Origin: Nitrincola tapanii
GTDB lineage: Bacteria; Pseudomonadota; Gammaproteobacteria; Pseudomonadales; Balneatricaceae
Reading direction: 5' to 3'
Length of the DNA: 64,000 bases
Assembly: GCF_008368715.1 (NCBI RefSeq)
Contig: NZ_SMRS01000003.1
Span: forward strand, 1-64,000
The translations under genes and the position numbers were made by a program. Under the pieces are notes generated by a model that was not told the origin of the DNA, did no database searches, and saw nothing but the letters and a program-made list of their open reading frames with translations. This document shows, in pieces, positions 30,521 to 38,793 of the stretch. Each line of letters starts with the position of its first letter. Position 1 is the stretch's first letter.

Positions 30521-31249
30521 ATGAGTGAAGCGTTATCGAGCACCCTATTGGAAAAAATTGAGGCGGTTAAGCAGCGCTTACGCAGTACTTGGCAGAGCTA
30601 CCCTCAGCAGGTGGTATTTGCCAACAGCTTAGGCGCGGAAGATGTGGTGTTGACCCATCTGATCGCGGAGGTGGTACCTGAGTTGCCGATGTTTGTTTTG
30701 GATACCGGGCGTTTACCAGAAGAAACCCTGAGTTTGCTGGAACAAGTACAGCAGCAGTATCCCTCTTTGCAGGTTCAGGTGTATTACCCAGAGGCGACTG
30801 AGTTGGAGGCTTTTGTACGGGCTGAGGGGATTAATCCTTTTTATCGTTCACAAGCACTGCGCAAGGCTTGCTGTCAGGTGCGTAAGCTTGAGCCATTAAA
30901 GCGTGCACTAACGGGGCAGCAAGCTTGGATAACCGGCTTGCGTCGTGAGCAATCTGTGACACGTGATGCGGTTGAGTTTAGCGAATGGGATGCCAGCCAA
31001 GGTTTACAAAAACTCAATCCTCTAGCGGATTGGAGTGAAGCGGAGGTGTGGAGTTTTATTCGTCATTTCCAGGTGCCTTATAATGCACTACATGACCGTC
31101 ATTACCCGAGCATCGGTTGTGCGCCCTGTACGCGTGCCATTACGGTGGGTGAGGATGTACGTGCCGGACGTTGGTGGTGGGAAAACCCGGAAAATCGTGA
31201 ATGTGGCCTACATGCCGCTTCTTCAGTGATTCCTCTGAAGTCTAACTAA
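30521..31249 (+). CDS. cysH: Adenylylsulfate (APS) reductase, iron-sulfur CysH type
   Basis: The enzyme reduces activated sulfate to sulfite with thioredoxin. The 242 residues carry the PP-loop-like ATP-sulfurylase/PAPS fold (FANSLGAEDVVLTHLI). They also carry the cysteine pair CCQVRKLEPL (~124) and CAPCTRAI (~205), i.e. the CC-X~80-CXXC [4Fe-4S] signature of APS reductases such as that of Pseudomonas aeruginosa. PAPS-only enzymes lack it. The catalytic cysteine is in NRECGLH near the C-terminus. Substrate choice therefore is APS rather than PAPS, by family rule. A strong GGAGG site precedes ATG 30521. It sits between DUF934 and cysG in the sulfur operon. Confidence 0.94.
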   Translation: MSEALSSTLLEKIEAVKQRLRSTWQSYPQQVVFANSLGAEDVVLTHLIAEVVPELPMFVLDTGRLPEETLSLLEQVQQQYPSLQVQVYYPEATELEAFVRAEGINPFYRSQALRKACCQVRKLEPLKRALTGQQAWITGLRREQSVTRDAVEFSEWDASQGLQKLNPLADWSEAEVWSFIRHFQVPYNALHDRHYPSIGCAPCTRAITVGEDVRAGRWWWENPENRECGLHAASSVIPLKSN

Positions 31250-31299
31250 GCACTATACTTCATCTATCGACCCTCTTTTTTGTTACAGGATGCTGAGCG

Positions 31300-32718
31300 A
31301 TGGAGTATCTGCCGCTATTTTTTGATCTGAAACAACGCTCTATCTTGCTCGTCGGCGGCGGTGAAGTGGCGTTGCGTAAAGCGCGACTATTGCTCAGAGC
31401 GGGCGCACGTATCACGGTGATTTCACAGGCGGTATTGCCTGAATTACGTGAGCTGCTCGATCTGCATCAAGGAGAAGTGATTCTAGGCCAGTATCATCCT
31501 GCTTTGCTCGAAGGCCAGGCTCTGGTCATTGCGGCGACGGATGATGAGAGCCTGAATGCACGCGTGCACTTTGATGCGGTGGAGCGCAATATTCCGGTGA
31601 ATGTAGTCGATAACCCGCCTTTATGTACGTTTATTTTTCCGGCCATCGTCGACCGATCGCCGATTGTGATCGGGATCAGTTCAGGGGGGCAGTCTCCGGT
31701 ATTGGCGCGCATCCTGCGTTCAAAACTGGAAAGTCAGATTCCTGTTAGTTTTGCCCGTTTGGGTCAGCTCGTTGGTCGCTTGCGTGATGAAGTTAAAGCG
31801 CGTTTTGCTTCGGTGAATGAACGGCGTGTATTTTGGGAGAAAGTACTCAACGGCCAAGTGGCGGAAAAGGTGTTTGCGGGCCAGGATGCTTTAGCTGAAG
31901 CTTTATTGCGACAGCAGATCGCAGAAGGCAATGCCGACAGTCAGGTCGGTGAGGTCTATCTGGTCGGCGCTGGGCCAGGTGATCCAGAACTCTTAACCTT
32001 TAAAGCTCTGAGATTGATGCAGCAGGCGGATGTTGTCCTCTATGATCGTTTGGTTTCAGACGAGGTGTTGGAGCTGTGCCGTCGCGATGCGGATCTGATC
32101 TACGTGGGTAAAAAGCGTGATCAACATGCGGTGCCTCAGCAGGATATTAATCAGCTTCTGATCGAGCATGCACGTGCCGGTCGGCGTGTGGTGCGCTTAA
32201 AAGGGGGCGATCCTTTTATCTTTGGTCGCGGCGGCGAAGAGTTGGAGCAGCTGAAGGCCGCTGGGATTCCGTTTCAAGTAGTGCCGGGGATTACCGCAGC
32301 CAGCGCCTGCTCAACCTATGGTGGCATTCCTCTGACCCATCGAAATTATGCGCAATCAGTTAAGTTTGTCACCGGCCAGCTGAAAAATCGCACCAGTGAT
32401 TTGAATTTTGCTGAGCTGGTTCAGCCCAATCAAACGATCGTTTTTTATATGGGGTTGCATACCCTAGAGATGCTGGTGACAGGTTTGCTCGAGCAGGGTA
32501 AGCCTCAGGACACGCCGATCGCGATCGTTGCTCAAGGCACCTCACCACAGCAGAGGGTGTTGACGGGAACACTTGCCGATATCGTGCAAAAACAGGCGCA
32601 GGCGCAGCTGCCTGCTCCCGCCATCATTATCGTGGGTGAGGTGGTCGCCTTGCAGCCACAACTGGCTTGGTTTGGCGAATCGGCACTGGACGCTGAAACT
32701 CAGCGTACTGAGGACTAA
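31300..32718 (+). CDS. cysG: Siroheme synthase (multifunctional CysG)
   Basis: CysG makes siroheme, the cofactor of CysI, from uroporphyrinogen III. The 472 residues join two parts. Residues ~1-205 are the NAD-dependent dehydrogenase/ferrochelatase (SILLVGGGEVALRKARLLL; SSGGQSPVLARILRSKLE includes the serine phosphorylated in Salmonella). Residues ~215-470 are uroporphyrinogen methyltransferase (VYLVGAGPGDPELLTFKAL, RVVRLKGGDPFIFGRGGEE, VVPGITAASACSTYGGIPL). Length and domain order match E. coli CysG. The gene is 51 nt after cysH, and its placement provides cofactor for CysI. Confidence 0.97.
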   Translation: MEYLPLFFDLKQRSILLVGGGEVALRKARLLLRAGARITVISQAVLPELRELLDLHQGEVILGQYHPALLEGQALVIAATDDESLNARVHFDAVERNIPVNVVDNPPLCTFIFPAIVDRSPIVIGISSGGQSPVLARILRSKLESQIPVSFARLGQLVGRLRDEVKARFASVNERRVFWEKVLNGQVAEKVFAGQDALAEALLRQQIAEGNADSQVGEVYLVGAGPGDPELLTFKALRLMQQADVVLYDRLVSDEVLELCRRDADLIYVGKKRDQHAVPQQDINQLLIEHARAGRRVVRLKGGDPFIFGRGGEELEQLKAAGIPFQVVPGITAASACSTYGGIPLTHRNYAQSVKFVTGQLKNRTSDLNFAELVQPNQTIVFYMGLHTLEMLVTGLLEQGKPQDTPIAIVAQGTSPQQRVLTGTLADIVQKQAQAQLPAPAIIIVGEVVALQPQLAWFGESALDAETQRTED

Positions 32719-32724
32719 GCCTCG

Positions 32725-33150
32725 GTGGGATGGTTTGTTTATCTTTTGCGTTGTGCCGATCAAACCCTGTATACAGGGATTACTCGGGATCTGACGCGGC
32801 GCCTAGAGGAGCACAACCACTCGGAGCGTTTGGCGGCACGTTACACACGTAGCCGCCGTCCGGTCAGTCTGGTTTGGTCAGAGCCTCAGCCCAATCGTGC
32901 CTTGGCGACTCGGCGTGAAGCAGAAATCAAGCGTTGGAGTCGTGCACGCAAAGAGTGTCTGTTGAAGCAGACAGAGCCGGAATCCACAATTCCAGATGCG
33001 CCTCCAGAGTGTATTCATCACAATTCGCTAAATCGCCCTGACGATCGACTACCAGAAAGCAGTCACCATCTTGAAGCGCGATCAGAGGATGATGCCATAC
33101 CCCGGCAGCATAATTCACGCCTTGTTGACCATCACTCAAAAAAAGCTTGA
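32725..33150 (+). CDS. GIY-YIG domain protein (YhbQ-like) with an unusual antisense tail
   Basis: The first ~80 residues are a single GIY-YIG domain (VYLLRCADQTLYTGITRDL, with Tyr, Gly-Ile, Arg21 and the later REAEIKRWSRARKECLL helix). The family includes E. coli YhbQ and UvrC-like nucleases; the cellular role of the small ones is poorly defined. The start is GTG 32725, six bases after cysG, with TGAGGA upstream. Family members are ~85-100 residues long, but here the frame runs on to 141. The last ~56 residues (polar, His/Arg-rich) read antisense through the ureidoglycolate lyase gene. The overlap of the two convergent genes is 224 bp. The tail is probably not conserved. Confidence 0.8.
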   Translation: MGWFVYLLRCADQTLYTGITRDLTRRLEEHNHSERLAARYTRSRRPVSLVWSEPQPNRALATRREAEIKRWSRARKECLLKQTEPESTIPDAPPECIHHNSLNRPDDRLPESSHHLEARSEDDAIPRQHNSRLVDHHSKKA

Positions 33151-33475
33151 GCTGATGCAGATCGGGCTTGGAGCCTTCTGTTGCCGGTGCCACAAGGATG
33201 AAAAAAGGTTGGGCATTTAACGGAATAAACGCCTGTGACCCCTGCGGGTGACGCTCCAAGAGCGTCACGCGTAGGGGGAGTGAATCGGCTTGGGGTTTAC
33301 GAAAGATACTGATAATTGCTCGCCCATCTTCGGCACCGGTGTTTACTTCGGCCAGACAGTGAAAACGCTGAGTCGTTCCGGCATTGATCAGAAAATGTTC
33401 AGCTTGCCGCCAATCGATGAGATCCCCAAAGGGGGCAAAGTTTTCCTGGGTCAGCGGTGTGATGGGCAGTTGCAT
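32927..33475 (-). CDS. allA: Ureidoglycolate lyase
   Basis: AllA splits ureidoglycolate into glyoxylate and urea, the last step of allantoin breakdown in this route. The 182 residues align with E. coli AllA (160) through most of their length: ITPLTQENFAPFGDLIDW, ISIFRKPQADSLPL, LERHPQGSQAFIPLNAQPFF, and the metal/active-site part GVNYAAGVWHHPLIAL. The C-terminal ~20 residues after ELWIPAL are extra and overlap the GIY-YIG gene on the other strand. It starts 14 nt after the allantoicase stop and is the third gene of the RpiR-alc-allA operon. Confidence 0.93.
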   Translation of the reverse strand: MQLPITPLTQENFAPFGDLIDWRQAEHFLINAGTTQRFHCLAEVNTGAEDGRAIISIFRKPQADSLPLRVTLLERHPQGSQAFIPLNAQPFFILVAPATEGSKPDLHQLKLFLSDGQQGVNYAAGVWHHPLIALQDGDCFLVVDRQGDLANCDEYTLEAHLELWIPALSASTDTLCVHDSNA

Positions 33476-33489
33476 GATGACGTCCTTAT

Positions 33490-34497
33490 TTAATTCAGGC
33501 GTTTGACGCGTCCAAACAGGCGTAAGCGGCTGACGCCCCCGTCGGGAAAGATGTTTAAGCGCACATGAGAGATGGGCCCTAAAGGATTTAGATCTGAGGC
33601 GCTAAAATGATGTTCTTGATGCATCTCCAATTTCTGTGAAGGTAACAGCTCACGCCAAAACAGGCTTTGAGTGGCGATCTGCTCGTCGGTACCGCCTTGA
33701 ACATAGGCGGCCTGAATGGAGCAGCTGTCTGGGTAGTTGCCCTTAAAGTGTAGGGTGTCGACGATGATTTCAGAAATTTCACCTGGATGCCCTAGGGCGA
33801 GCACTACCCAATCATAACCAGGACTGCGACGCCGTGCCGTTTCCCAGCCATCGCCCATATTCAGCGCACGTCCTGGGTTAATGAGGTTGCTCATCTGGCC
33901 AAAGTGTTGGTCAGAGCAGCTAAGGGCGCGGCCTCCCTGAAGTGCAGAAGCAAGATCTAGAGTTTCCTCTGTCGAGTGAGCGCTCCAATCACGATACACG
34001 CGCCCATACACTCGCAGGCGTGCAATGCCTCCATCCGGGTAAATATTTAAGCGCAGATGTGTCCAGGGCTGGTCGGTCAGCAATAGATCATGCCAATGGT
34101 GTTGGTTGCCCTTCAGGTTCACAGCAGGCAGGAGCGTATGCCAGTGTGTTTCGGAGTCGGGGTCGCCCTCAGCGCAGTAGCAGGCTTCGAGTGAAGCGGA
34201 GGGCGGGTAGTTGCCGGTGAAGTAACGAGTGTCGATATCGACACCTTGCAGATAACCGGGAACGCCTAAGCGGATCACGGCAAAATCATGGCCCTCATGG
34301 CGTTTGCGTCGACTTTCCCAGCCATCCATCCATTTGCCATGATCGTCAAATACCCCTTCTTTCCATTCGGGTTCGTGCGCTTGCAGCATGCGATTGGCAT
34401 CAGCAAAAAAATCGTCACTGACATGAATGACACGGCTGCCAAGGCGCGCATCGGCAAGGTTTAAAGACGAGTGATAAGGATGGGATAAGGTACTCAT
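33490..34497 (-). CDS. alc: Allantoicase
   Basis: Allantoicase hydrolyses allantoate to ureidoglycolate and urea. The 335 residues hold two similar jelly-roll repeats. The first has [20 protein letters not shown] and [17 protein letters not shown]. The second has [20 protein letters not shown] and [19 protein letters not shown]. Each is followed by an [18 protein letters not shown]-like segment. This internal duplication is the family hallmark. It lies between the RpiR-type regulator (12 nt upstream) and allA (14 nt downstream), so it is the middle gene of a ureide catabolic operon whose earlier steps (urate, allantoin) are outside the window. Confidence 0.96.
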   Translation of the reverse strand: MSTLSHPYHSSLNLADARLGSRVIHVSDDFFADANRMLQAHEPEWKEGVFDDHGKWMDGWESRRKRHEGHDFAVIRLGVPGYLQGVDIDTRYFTGNYPPSASLEACYCAEGDPDSETHWHTLLPAVNLKGNQHHWHDLLLTDQPWTHLRLNIYPDGGIARLRVYGRVYRDWSAHSTEETLDLASALQGGRALSCSDQHFGQMSNLINPGRALNMGDGWETARRRSPGYDWVVLALGHPGEISEIIVDTLHFKGNYPDSCSIQAAYVQGGTDEQIATQSLFWRELLPSQKLEMHQEHHFSASDLNPLGPISHVRLNIFPDGGVSRLRLFGRVKRLN

Positions 34498-34509
34498 AGA
34501 AATTTCCTG

Positions 34510-35349
34510 TTAAAGACTTAAATCAAGTTCATCGGTGAGATCAAACAGGGCGTTGCTGTCATGGATACGTGCACGCCCAGATTCCAAATTCTGATGCAAA
34601 AGTTGATTGGCCAATAAGCTGATCAAGCTCATGGGCAAGGCGTAACTGTCAAAAGCGGACACTGAGTCCAGAGGCAGTTCGATCAGATAATCTGGCTTAA
34701 AGCGCGCCAATTGGGTGCCGGTTTCGGTGCAGAGTGCCCAGGGGATTTCTTGTTTTTGGATGGCCTGAATCAGTTTAGGAAAGAGTGAGGGACGACGGTG
34801 AAACCCGAAGACGATCAACAGATCGTCTGGAGAATAATTCAAGAACTCCTCAGCAAGCGTTTGTCCGGGCTGGGGTAGGAGATGGACCTGGCCACGCACT
34901 TGTTGTAACTGCTGGCGCAGATGTAAAGCCAGTGGATAGCTATTGCGTAAACCCATGACGCCGATCTGTCGGGCACGGCTGAGATGTTCGGTGAGTACAT
35001 GCAGATGATGTGCGGGTAAAGCTTGCTGCCAAAGTGCGAGGTTCTCTTTTTCCTGTTCAAAGTGTCGTTGAATTAAACCTGAGGTGTGGGTGACTTGGCG
35101 GTTGGCCAGGGGAACGCCTTGTTGACGCAGTTGGCGCATCGCATCGCGCATCGCTCTAAAGTTGCTGTATCCCAAGCGTTTAATCAAACGACTGACAGTG
35201 GCTTTTGAAGTCTGGCAGAGTTGGCTAATCTCAACGGAGTTGTAGCTGGTCAAATCCTCTAGATGATCTATGAGAAAAGCCGCAATGCGCCGCTCGCTAG
35301 CCGTCAGGGCTTCATATTCTTGGCGAATTCTTTCTCGTAGCGCAGTCAT
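34510..35349 (-). CDS. RpiR-family transcriptional regulator of the ureide operon
   Basis: A 279-residue regulator. Residues ~1-77 are the RpiR helix-turn-helix (TASERRIAAFLIDHLEDLTS, SQLCQTSKATVSRLIKRLGY), and residues ~110-260 are a SIS sugar/phosphate-binding fold (IGVMGLRNSYPLALHLRQQL, DDLLIVFGFHRRPSLFPKLI). It is the first gene of the operon with alc and allA. It probably senses a purine-breakdown intermediate or a linked metabolite, controlling its own promoter where TGAAA/TTTCA repeats are seen. The effector is inference; the family is clear. Confidence 0.9.
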   Translation of the reverse strand: MTALRERIRQEYEALTASERRIAAFLIDHLEDLTSYNSVEISQLCQTSKATVSRLIKRLGYSNFRAMRDAMRQLRQQGVPLANRQVTHTSGLIQRHFEQEKENLALWQQALPAHHLHVLTEHLSRARQIGVMGLRNSYPLALHLRQQLQQVRGQVHLLPQPGQTLAEEFLNYSPDDLLIVFGFHRRPSLFPKLIQAIQKQEIPWALCTETGTQLARFKPDYLIELPLDSVSAFDSYALPMSLISLLANQLLHQNLESGRARIHDSNALFDLTDELDLSL

Positions 35350-35391
35350 GGCTCTCTCTTCTGGTCGATGGGGAGTCTGAGGTCTAGGTGT

Positions 35392-35419
35392 ATAATATGA
35401 AACTTTCGATTCATTTCAA
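35392..35419 (-). promoter_or_regulatory. Promoter of the RpiR-alc-allA operon
   Basis: On the minus strand TTGAAA (plus 35414-35419) and TATTAT (35392-35397) are 16 bp apart and 43 bp upstream of the regulator's ATG. It is a good sigma-70 match embedded in the operator repeats. Confidence 0.65.
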
Positions 35420-35444
35420 GACATATTGAAAATAAAGTTTCAAT
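35398..35444 (-). promoter_or_regulatory. Probable RpiR operator (TGAAA/TTTCA inverted repeats)
   Basis: The stretch contains the 20-bp palindrome ATTGAAA-N6-TTTCAAT (35425-35444) and a second pair TGAAA...TTTCA (35398-35418) that spans the promoter spacer and -35. The outer arms TGAAACTTT (35398-35406) and AAAGTTTCA (35434-35442) are also mutually inverted. RpiR regulators bind such dyads as dimers of dimers; autoregulation is expected. Confidence 0.55.
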
Positions 35445-35497
35445 GGTGGGGTGCAAATGAAGGCGGATAGGGTGTTAGATCTAACTAGAATTGCGCT

Positions 35498-36229
35498 TTA
35501 GTGAACCTGTAAATAAAAATCTTGGAGCAGGGCGCGGGCTTCAGGACTGTGGCGTGGGTGCTCGGTGTAGATCTGCAATTCGGCTTCACTTTCGTTGCAA
35601 GGTTCGAGTCGCCATTCCACAAAATAGCGATGAGCGGGTGTTTGGGCTGAGGTGCTCAGGCTTAATCGTTGACCGCGATGAAATCCAAGCGCTTGTGCAC
35701 AGGCTTGAAAGGCTGGAAAGCTTGCGCAGGAGATCAATAGCCACAAAACCCCTTGAGGTTTCAACAAGCGTTTACAGGCTTGCATCAACTCAAGGCTGGA
35801 GAGAGCGTGATTGTGACGCGCTAGGGCTTTTTTGCTGCATGGATTAGCTGTGGAGTGCTGAAAAAACGGTGGGTTGCAGAGGATGAGATCGTAATCGGTT
35901 GAACCGTGCTGAGCAAAGTCACGTAGGTCAGCATGAATGGCATGAATACGATCGGCCCAGGGGCTAGATAAGAAGTTATCTTGAGCCTCGGCAAGGCTTT
36001 GTGCATCGATTTCGAGAGCATCGATTTGTGCTGAACAGCGTTGTGCGGCAAACAGGGCAATGAGACCGGTGCCTGTGCCTAGATCTAAAATACGCTGAGC
36101 TTGGCCGAGTGGAACCCAGGCAGCAAACAAGCAAGCATCGGTGGTGACTTTCATGCCATTCTGGCGCTGTGCTAGGGTGAAGGCTTGGCAGCGAAAGGGC
36201 GCAGGATTTTGGCGGTTACGACGACGCAT
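35498..36229 (-). CDS. trmN6: tRNA1(Val) (adenine-37-N6)-methyltransferase
   Basis: A 243-residue AdoMet-dependent methyltransferase of the YfiC/TrmN6 family that modifies A37 of tRNA-Val. It has the N-terminal block FTLAQRQNGMKVTTDACLFA, the AdoMet motif ILDLGTGTGLIALFAAQR (~48-65) and the catalytic N6-adenine motif NPPFF (~120). Length fits E. coli YfiC (245). It is a single minus-strand gene; its start lies 117 bp from the divergent mlaA start. No fault is visible. Confidence 0.92.
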   Translation of the reverse strand: MRRRNRQNPAPFRCQAFTLAQRQNGMKVTTDACLFAAWVPLGQAQRILDLGTGTGLIALFAAQRCSAQIDALEIDAQSLAEAQDNFLSSPWADRIHAIHADLRDFAQHGSTDYDLILCNPPFFQHSTANPCSKKALARHNHALSSLELMQACKRLLKPQGVLWLLISCASFPAFQACAQALGFHRGQRLSLSTSAQTPAHRYFVEWRLEPCNESEAELQIYTEHPRHSPEARALLQDFYLQVH

Positions 36230-36346
36230 CTTTTCAAGTCTAATCAGTTTTCGGCAATTATAGCGGGGCTGAGCTTTATTCGCAGCGCATCAATGTCTAC
36301 AATAAGCCAAATTACCGCCCAACATGGGATGATTAAGGGAACCCTA

Positions 36347-37054
36347 ATGCTTAAAGTCACTCTAAAGAAGTTCGCTTTTGTTTCGACTCTGGCTCTGACT
36401 TGTGCAGCGACCAGCGTTCACGCACAGGATGATCGTGACCCCTGGGAGGGTTTTAACCGTGCAATGTTTACCTTCAACGATACCCTAGATCGTGCTGCCA
36501 TTAAGCCGATTACTAAGGGTTATCAATTTGTTACTCCTGAACTGGCGCAAACGGGTGTAAACAACTTCTTTGAAAACCTGCGTGATGTTCGCACCTTGTT
36601 TAACAATGTGTTGCAGGGCAAGGTCGATAACGCTTTTCAAGACTTTGCACGCATTACCTTCAACACAACGTTTGGTCTGGCCGGTTTGATTGATGTCGCC
36701 AGCCCAATGGGTATTCCGAAACATAATGAAGATTTCGGGCAGACACTGGGTTACTGGGGCGTGAATTCCGGTCCTTACCTAGTTTTACCCCTGTTCGGGC
36801 CAAGTACCGTACGTGATACTGCCGGCATGTTCCCAGATTTTTATCTGGATCCTGTTAAATATGTGGATGATCGTGCAACACGTAACTCCTTAATGGCACT
36901 ACGCCTGGTGGATACGCGTTCACAGTTATTGAAAGCTGAACGTATTGTGTCAGGTGATCGCTATATTTTTATTCGTGATGCTTACCTGCAACGCCGCGAG
37001 TTCCTTGTTCGTGATGGTCAGGTAGACGTTCAATTCGACGAAACCAACTTCTGA
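36347..37054 (+). CDS. mlaA: MlaA-family phospholipid transport protein
   Basis: MlaA (VacJ) works with MlaC and MlaFEDB to take phospholipids out of the outer leaflet of the outer membrane. The mature part has the family's DPWEGFNRAMFTFNDTLDR, LRDVRTLFNNVLQGK and LGYWGVNSGPYLVLPLFGPS blocks. I chose ATG 36347 (235 residues) because TAAGGGA is just upstream; the frame is open from 36185 without a ribosome-binding site. The signal peptide ends TCAATSVHA-QDD. Its one cysteine is in ALTC, not a proper lipobox, so cleavage by signal peptidase I after VHA looks as likely as lipidation. E. coli MlaA is a lipoprotein (LLVGC). Confidence 0.93.
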   Translation: MLKVTLKKFAFVSTLALTCAATSVHAQDDRDPWEGFNRAMFTFNDTLDRAAIKPITKGYQFVTPELAQTGVNNFFENLRDVRTLFNNVLQGKVDNAFQDFARITFNTTFGLAGLIDVASPMGIPKHNEDFGQTLGYWGVNSGPYLVLPLFGPSTVRDTAGMFPDFYLDPVKYVDDRATRNSLMALRLVDTRSQLLKAERIVSGDRYIFIRDAYLQRREFLVRDGQVDVQFDETNF

Positions 37055-37129
37055 TTCTTGTATTGACGTCTAGATTCAAGGCTAAGCAGGATGATTCGTG
37101 CATCACGACACCATGAGGCTAGCTGATTT

Positions 37130-38305
37130 ATGAATCAGTTCCTGCATAGCGTCTTGTTGGTCAGTGCTTCGACTGAAACCACTGACCGCATCTTTGAACT
37201 GTGTGAGCAATGTGAGCAGGCCAATATCCGTATATTGATTGCTCGTCATGCTCCCGAAGCCTTATCGCTGCTTGAGCATACCAATTTCTCTTTAGCGCTG
37301 TTAGATCTAGCCGACCTTGAGATTACCTTTATGGATCAGGTCAGTGCGCATCTGAATCCAAAGCCAGTGGTGGCGCTTTTGGATGATCGTTCAGAGGCCG
37401 TGACGGCCGAGGCATTGCTGGCGGTGTTACGTGCCGGTGCTGACGACGTGTTTCTGCAGAGTGAGCTGCAAGGCCCTTATGCGCAGAGTTTTGTTGATGC
37501 GATGAAGCGTCAACTGCGTCGTGCTTTGCACATCGAAGAAGCGCGCTTGCTGCGTGAATCTCTGGAGCGCAGCCTCGATGAGTTGCGTGCCGATCACCAT
37601 GCCGCGCAACAGGTGCAACAGAATCTTCTGCCGCCGCGTGAGCAGCTAATCAATCAACTGCGCTTTGAATATACTCTGACACCTTCCTTGCTGCTCAGTG
37701 GTGATTTTGTCGATGCGATTGAGCTGAATGAGCATCAAGTGATGTTTTATTTAGCGGATGTGTCCGGCCATGGCGCTTCTTCGGCTCTGGTCACGGTGCT
37801 GCTCAAAAATATGACATATCGTTTGCTGCGCAATTACAAACGTCACTCCAGCTTTGACATTCTCTCACCTTTGTCTACGCTTAGCCGCATTAATCAGGAA
37901 GTGCTGCTGACGGGGTTAGGTAAACACTTGACCATGTTTGTGGGGTTGATCGATACCCAAGCGAATACGCTGATCTATGCCGTGGGAGGACATCATCCGA
38001 TGCCGGTCTTCAGTACGGATACTCAGAGTCAGTTTTTGGAAGGGCGTGGTATGCCTGTCGGGTTATTTGAAACGCCCGTTTTTGAAGAGCGGCAAGTGGA
38101 TTTGCCAGAGCGCTTTAGGTTAACGCTCTTCTCCGATGGTATTTTAGAAGTGATGGGCCAAGCCAGTTTGGCCGAAAAAGAGGCGAGACTTTTGGCGAGC
38201 CTCAACCAAGGTTTTTTATCATCCTCTGCATTGATTACACAACTGACACAAAAACAGGGTGTGTATCCAGATGATGTCGCGATTATGACAGTATCTAGAG
38301 CCTGA
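37130..38305 (+). CDS. HsbR-like response regulator with PP2C/SpoIIE phosphatase domain
   Basis: The 391 residues have a receiver-like domain (~1-130), a coiled coil (~135-180) and a SpoIIE-type protein serine phosphatase (~190-390). The phosphatase metal sites are intact: SGDFVDAIEL, LADVSGHGASSALVTV, FSDGILEVM and DDVAIMTV. The receiver keeps LLDLADLEI but lacks the usual N-terminal acidic pair (LLVSAST) and the C-terminal lysine (VFLQSEL), so ordinary phosphorylation is doubtful. The STAS-protein gene follows 2 nt later. The pair resembles HsbR-HsbA of Pseudomonas aeruginosa, where HsbR dephosphorylates the anti-anti-sigma factor HsbA to switch between motility and biofilm. No HptB gene lies beside it. 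Confidence 0.85.
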   Translation: MNQFLHSVLLVSASTETTDRIFELCEQCEQANIRILIARHAPEALSLLEHTNFSLALLDLADLEITFMDQVSAHLNPKPVVALLDDRSEAVTAEALLAVLRAGADDVFLQSELQGPYAQSFVDAMKRQLRRALHIEEARLLRESLERSLDELRADHHAAQQVQQNLLPPREQLINQLRFEYTLTPSLLLSGDFVDAIELNEHQVMFYLADVSGHGASSALVTVLLKNMTYRLLRNYKRHSSFDILSPLSTLSRINQEVLLTGLGKHLTMFVGLIDTQANTLIYAVGGHHPMPVFSTDTQSQFLEGRGMPVGLFETPVFEERQVDLPERFRLTLFSDGILEVMGQASLAEKEARLLASLNQGFLSSSALITQLTQKQGVYPDDVAIMTVSRA

Positions 38306-38307
38306 AC

Positions 38308-38793
38308 ATGAGTGATGGTGAGATTTTTTATGCCTGCCAAGATGGGCATTATGTTCTGAAGTTCATGGGCGACGTACGTTTGACCCTATGTTCAACGATA
38401 GATAAGCATCTTGAATATTTCCTTGCACGTGAAGATATTCAGGATACTCTGGTGGACTTGACCGAGACGCAGAATATTGACAGTACATCGTTGGGCCTAG
38501 TGGCGAAGCTGGCCATTAAGTGTGCTGAACGTGGTATGCCCAAACCCACATTGGTGTCGACCAATCCAGATATCACGCAGATACTGCTGGCGATGGGGTT
38601 TGATCGGGTATTTCTGTTGTTGGACTTCCTCCCGACCAGCTTAAAAGATCTGCAGGAAGTCCCCTTTGTGCAAGAATCTGAAAATGAGATGCGCCTGCGT
38701 ATTATTCAAGCACATAAGGTGTTGATTGATCTGAACGAAAGTAATCGTTCTGCTTTTCGTGATTTGATTGAGACCTTAGAGAAGTGCACCTAA
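38308..38793 (+). CDS. HsbA-like STAS-domain anti-sigma-factor antagonist
   Basis: A 161-residue protein with a STAS fold in residues ~1-105 (FMGDVRLTLCSTIDKHLEY, LVDLTETQNIDSTSLGLVAK). The serine in IDSTSLG is in the position phosphorylated in SpoIIAA-like antagonists. The C-terminal ~55 residues are helical and charged, as in HsbA-like proteins. Its phosphatase partner starts 178 codons earlier on the same transcript. The expected role is to bind an anti-sigma factor (FlgM in Pseudomonas) or a diguanylate cyclase depending on phosphorylation; this is by analogy. The stop codon lies in a 10-bp direct repeat. Confidence 0.85.
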   Translation: MSDGEIFYACQDGHYVLKFMGDVRLTLCSTIDKHLEYFLAREDIQDTLVDLTETQNIDSTSLGLVAKLAIKCAERGMPKPTLVSTNPDITQILLAMGFDRVFLLLDFLPTSLKDLQEVPFVQESENEMRLRIIQAHKVLIDLNESNRSAFRDLIETLEKCT

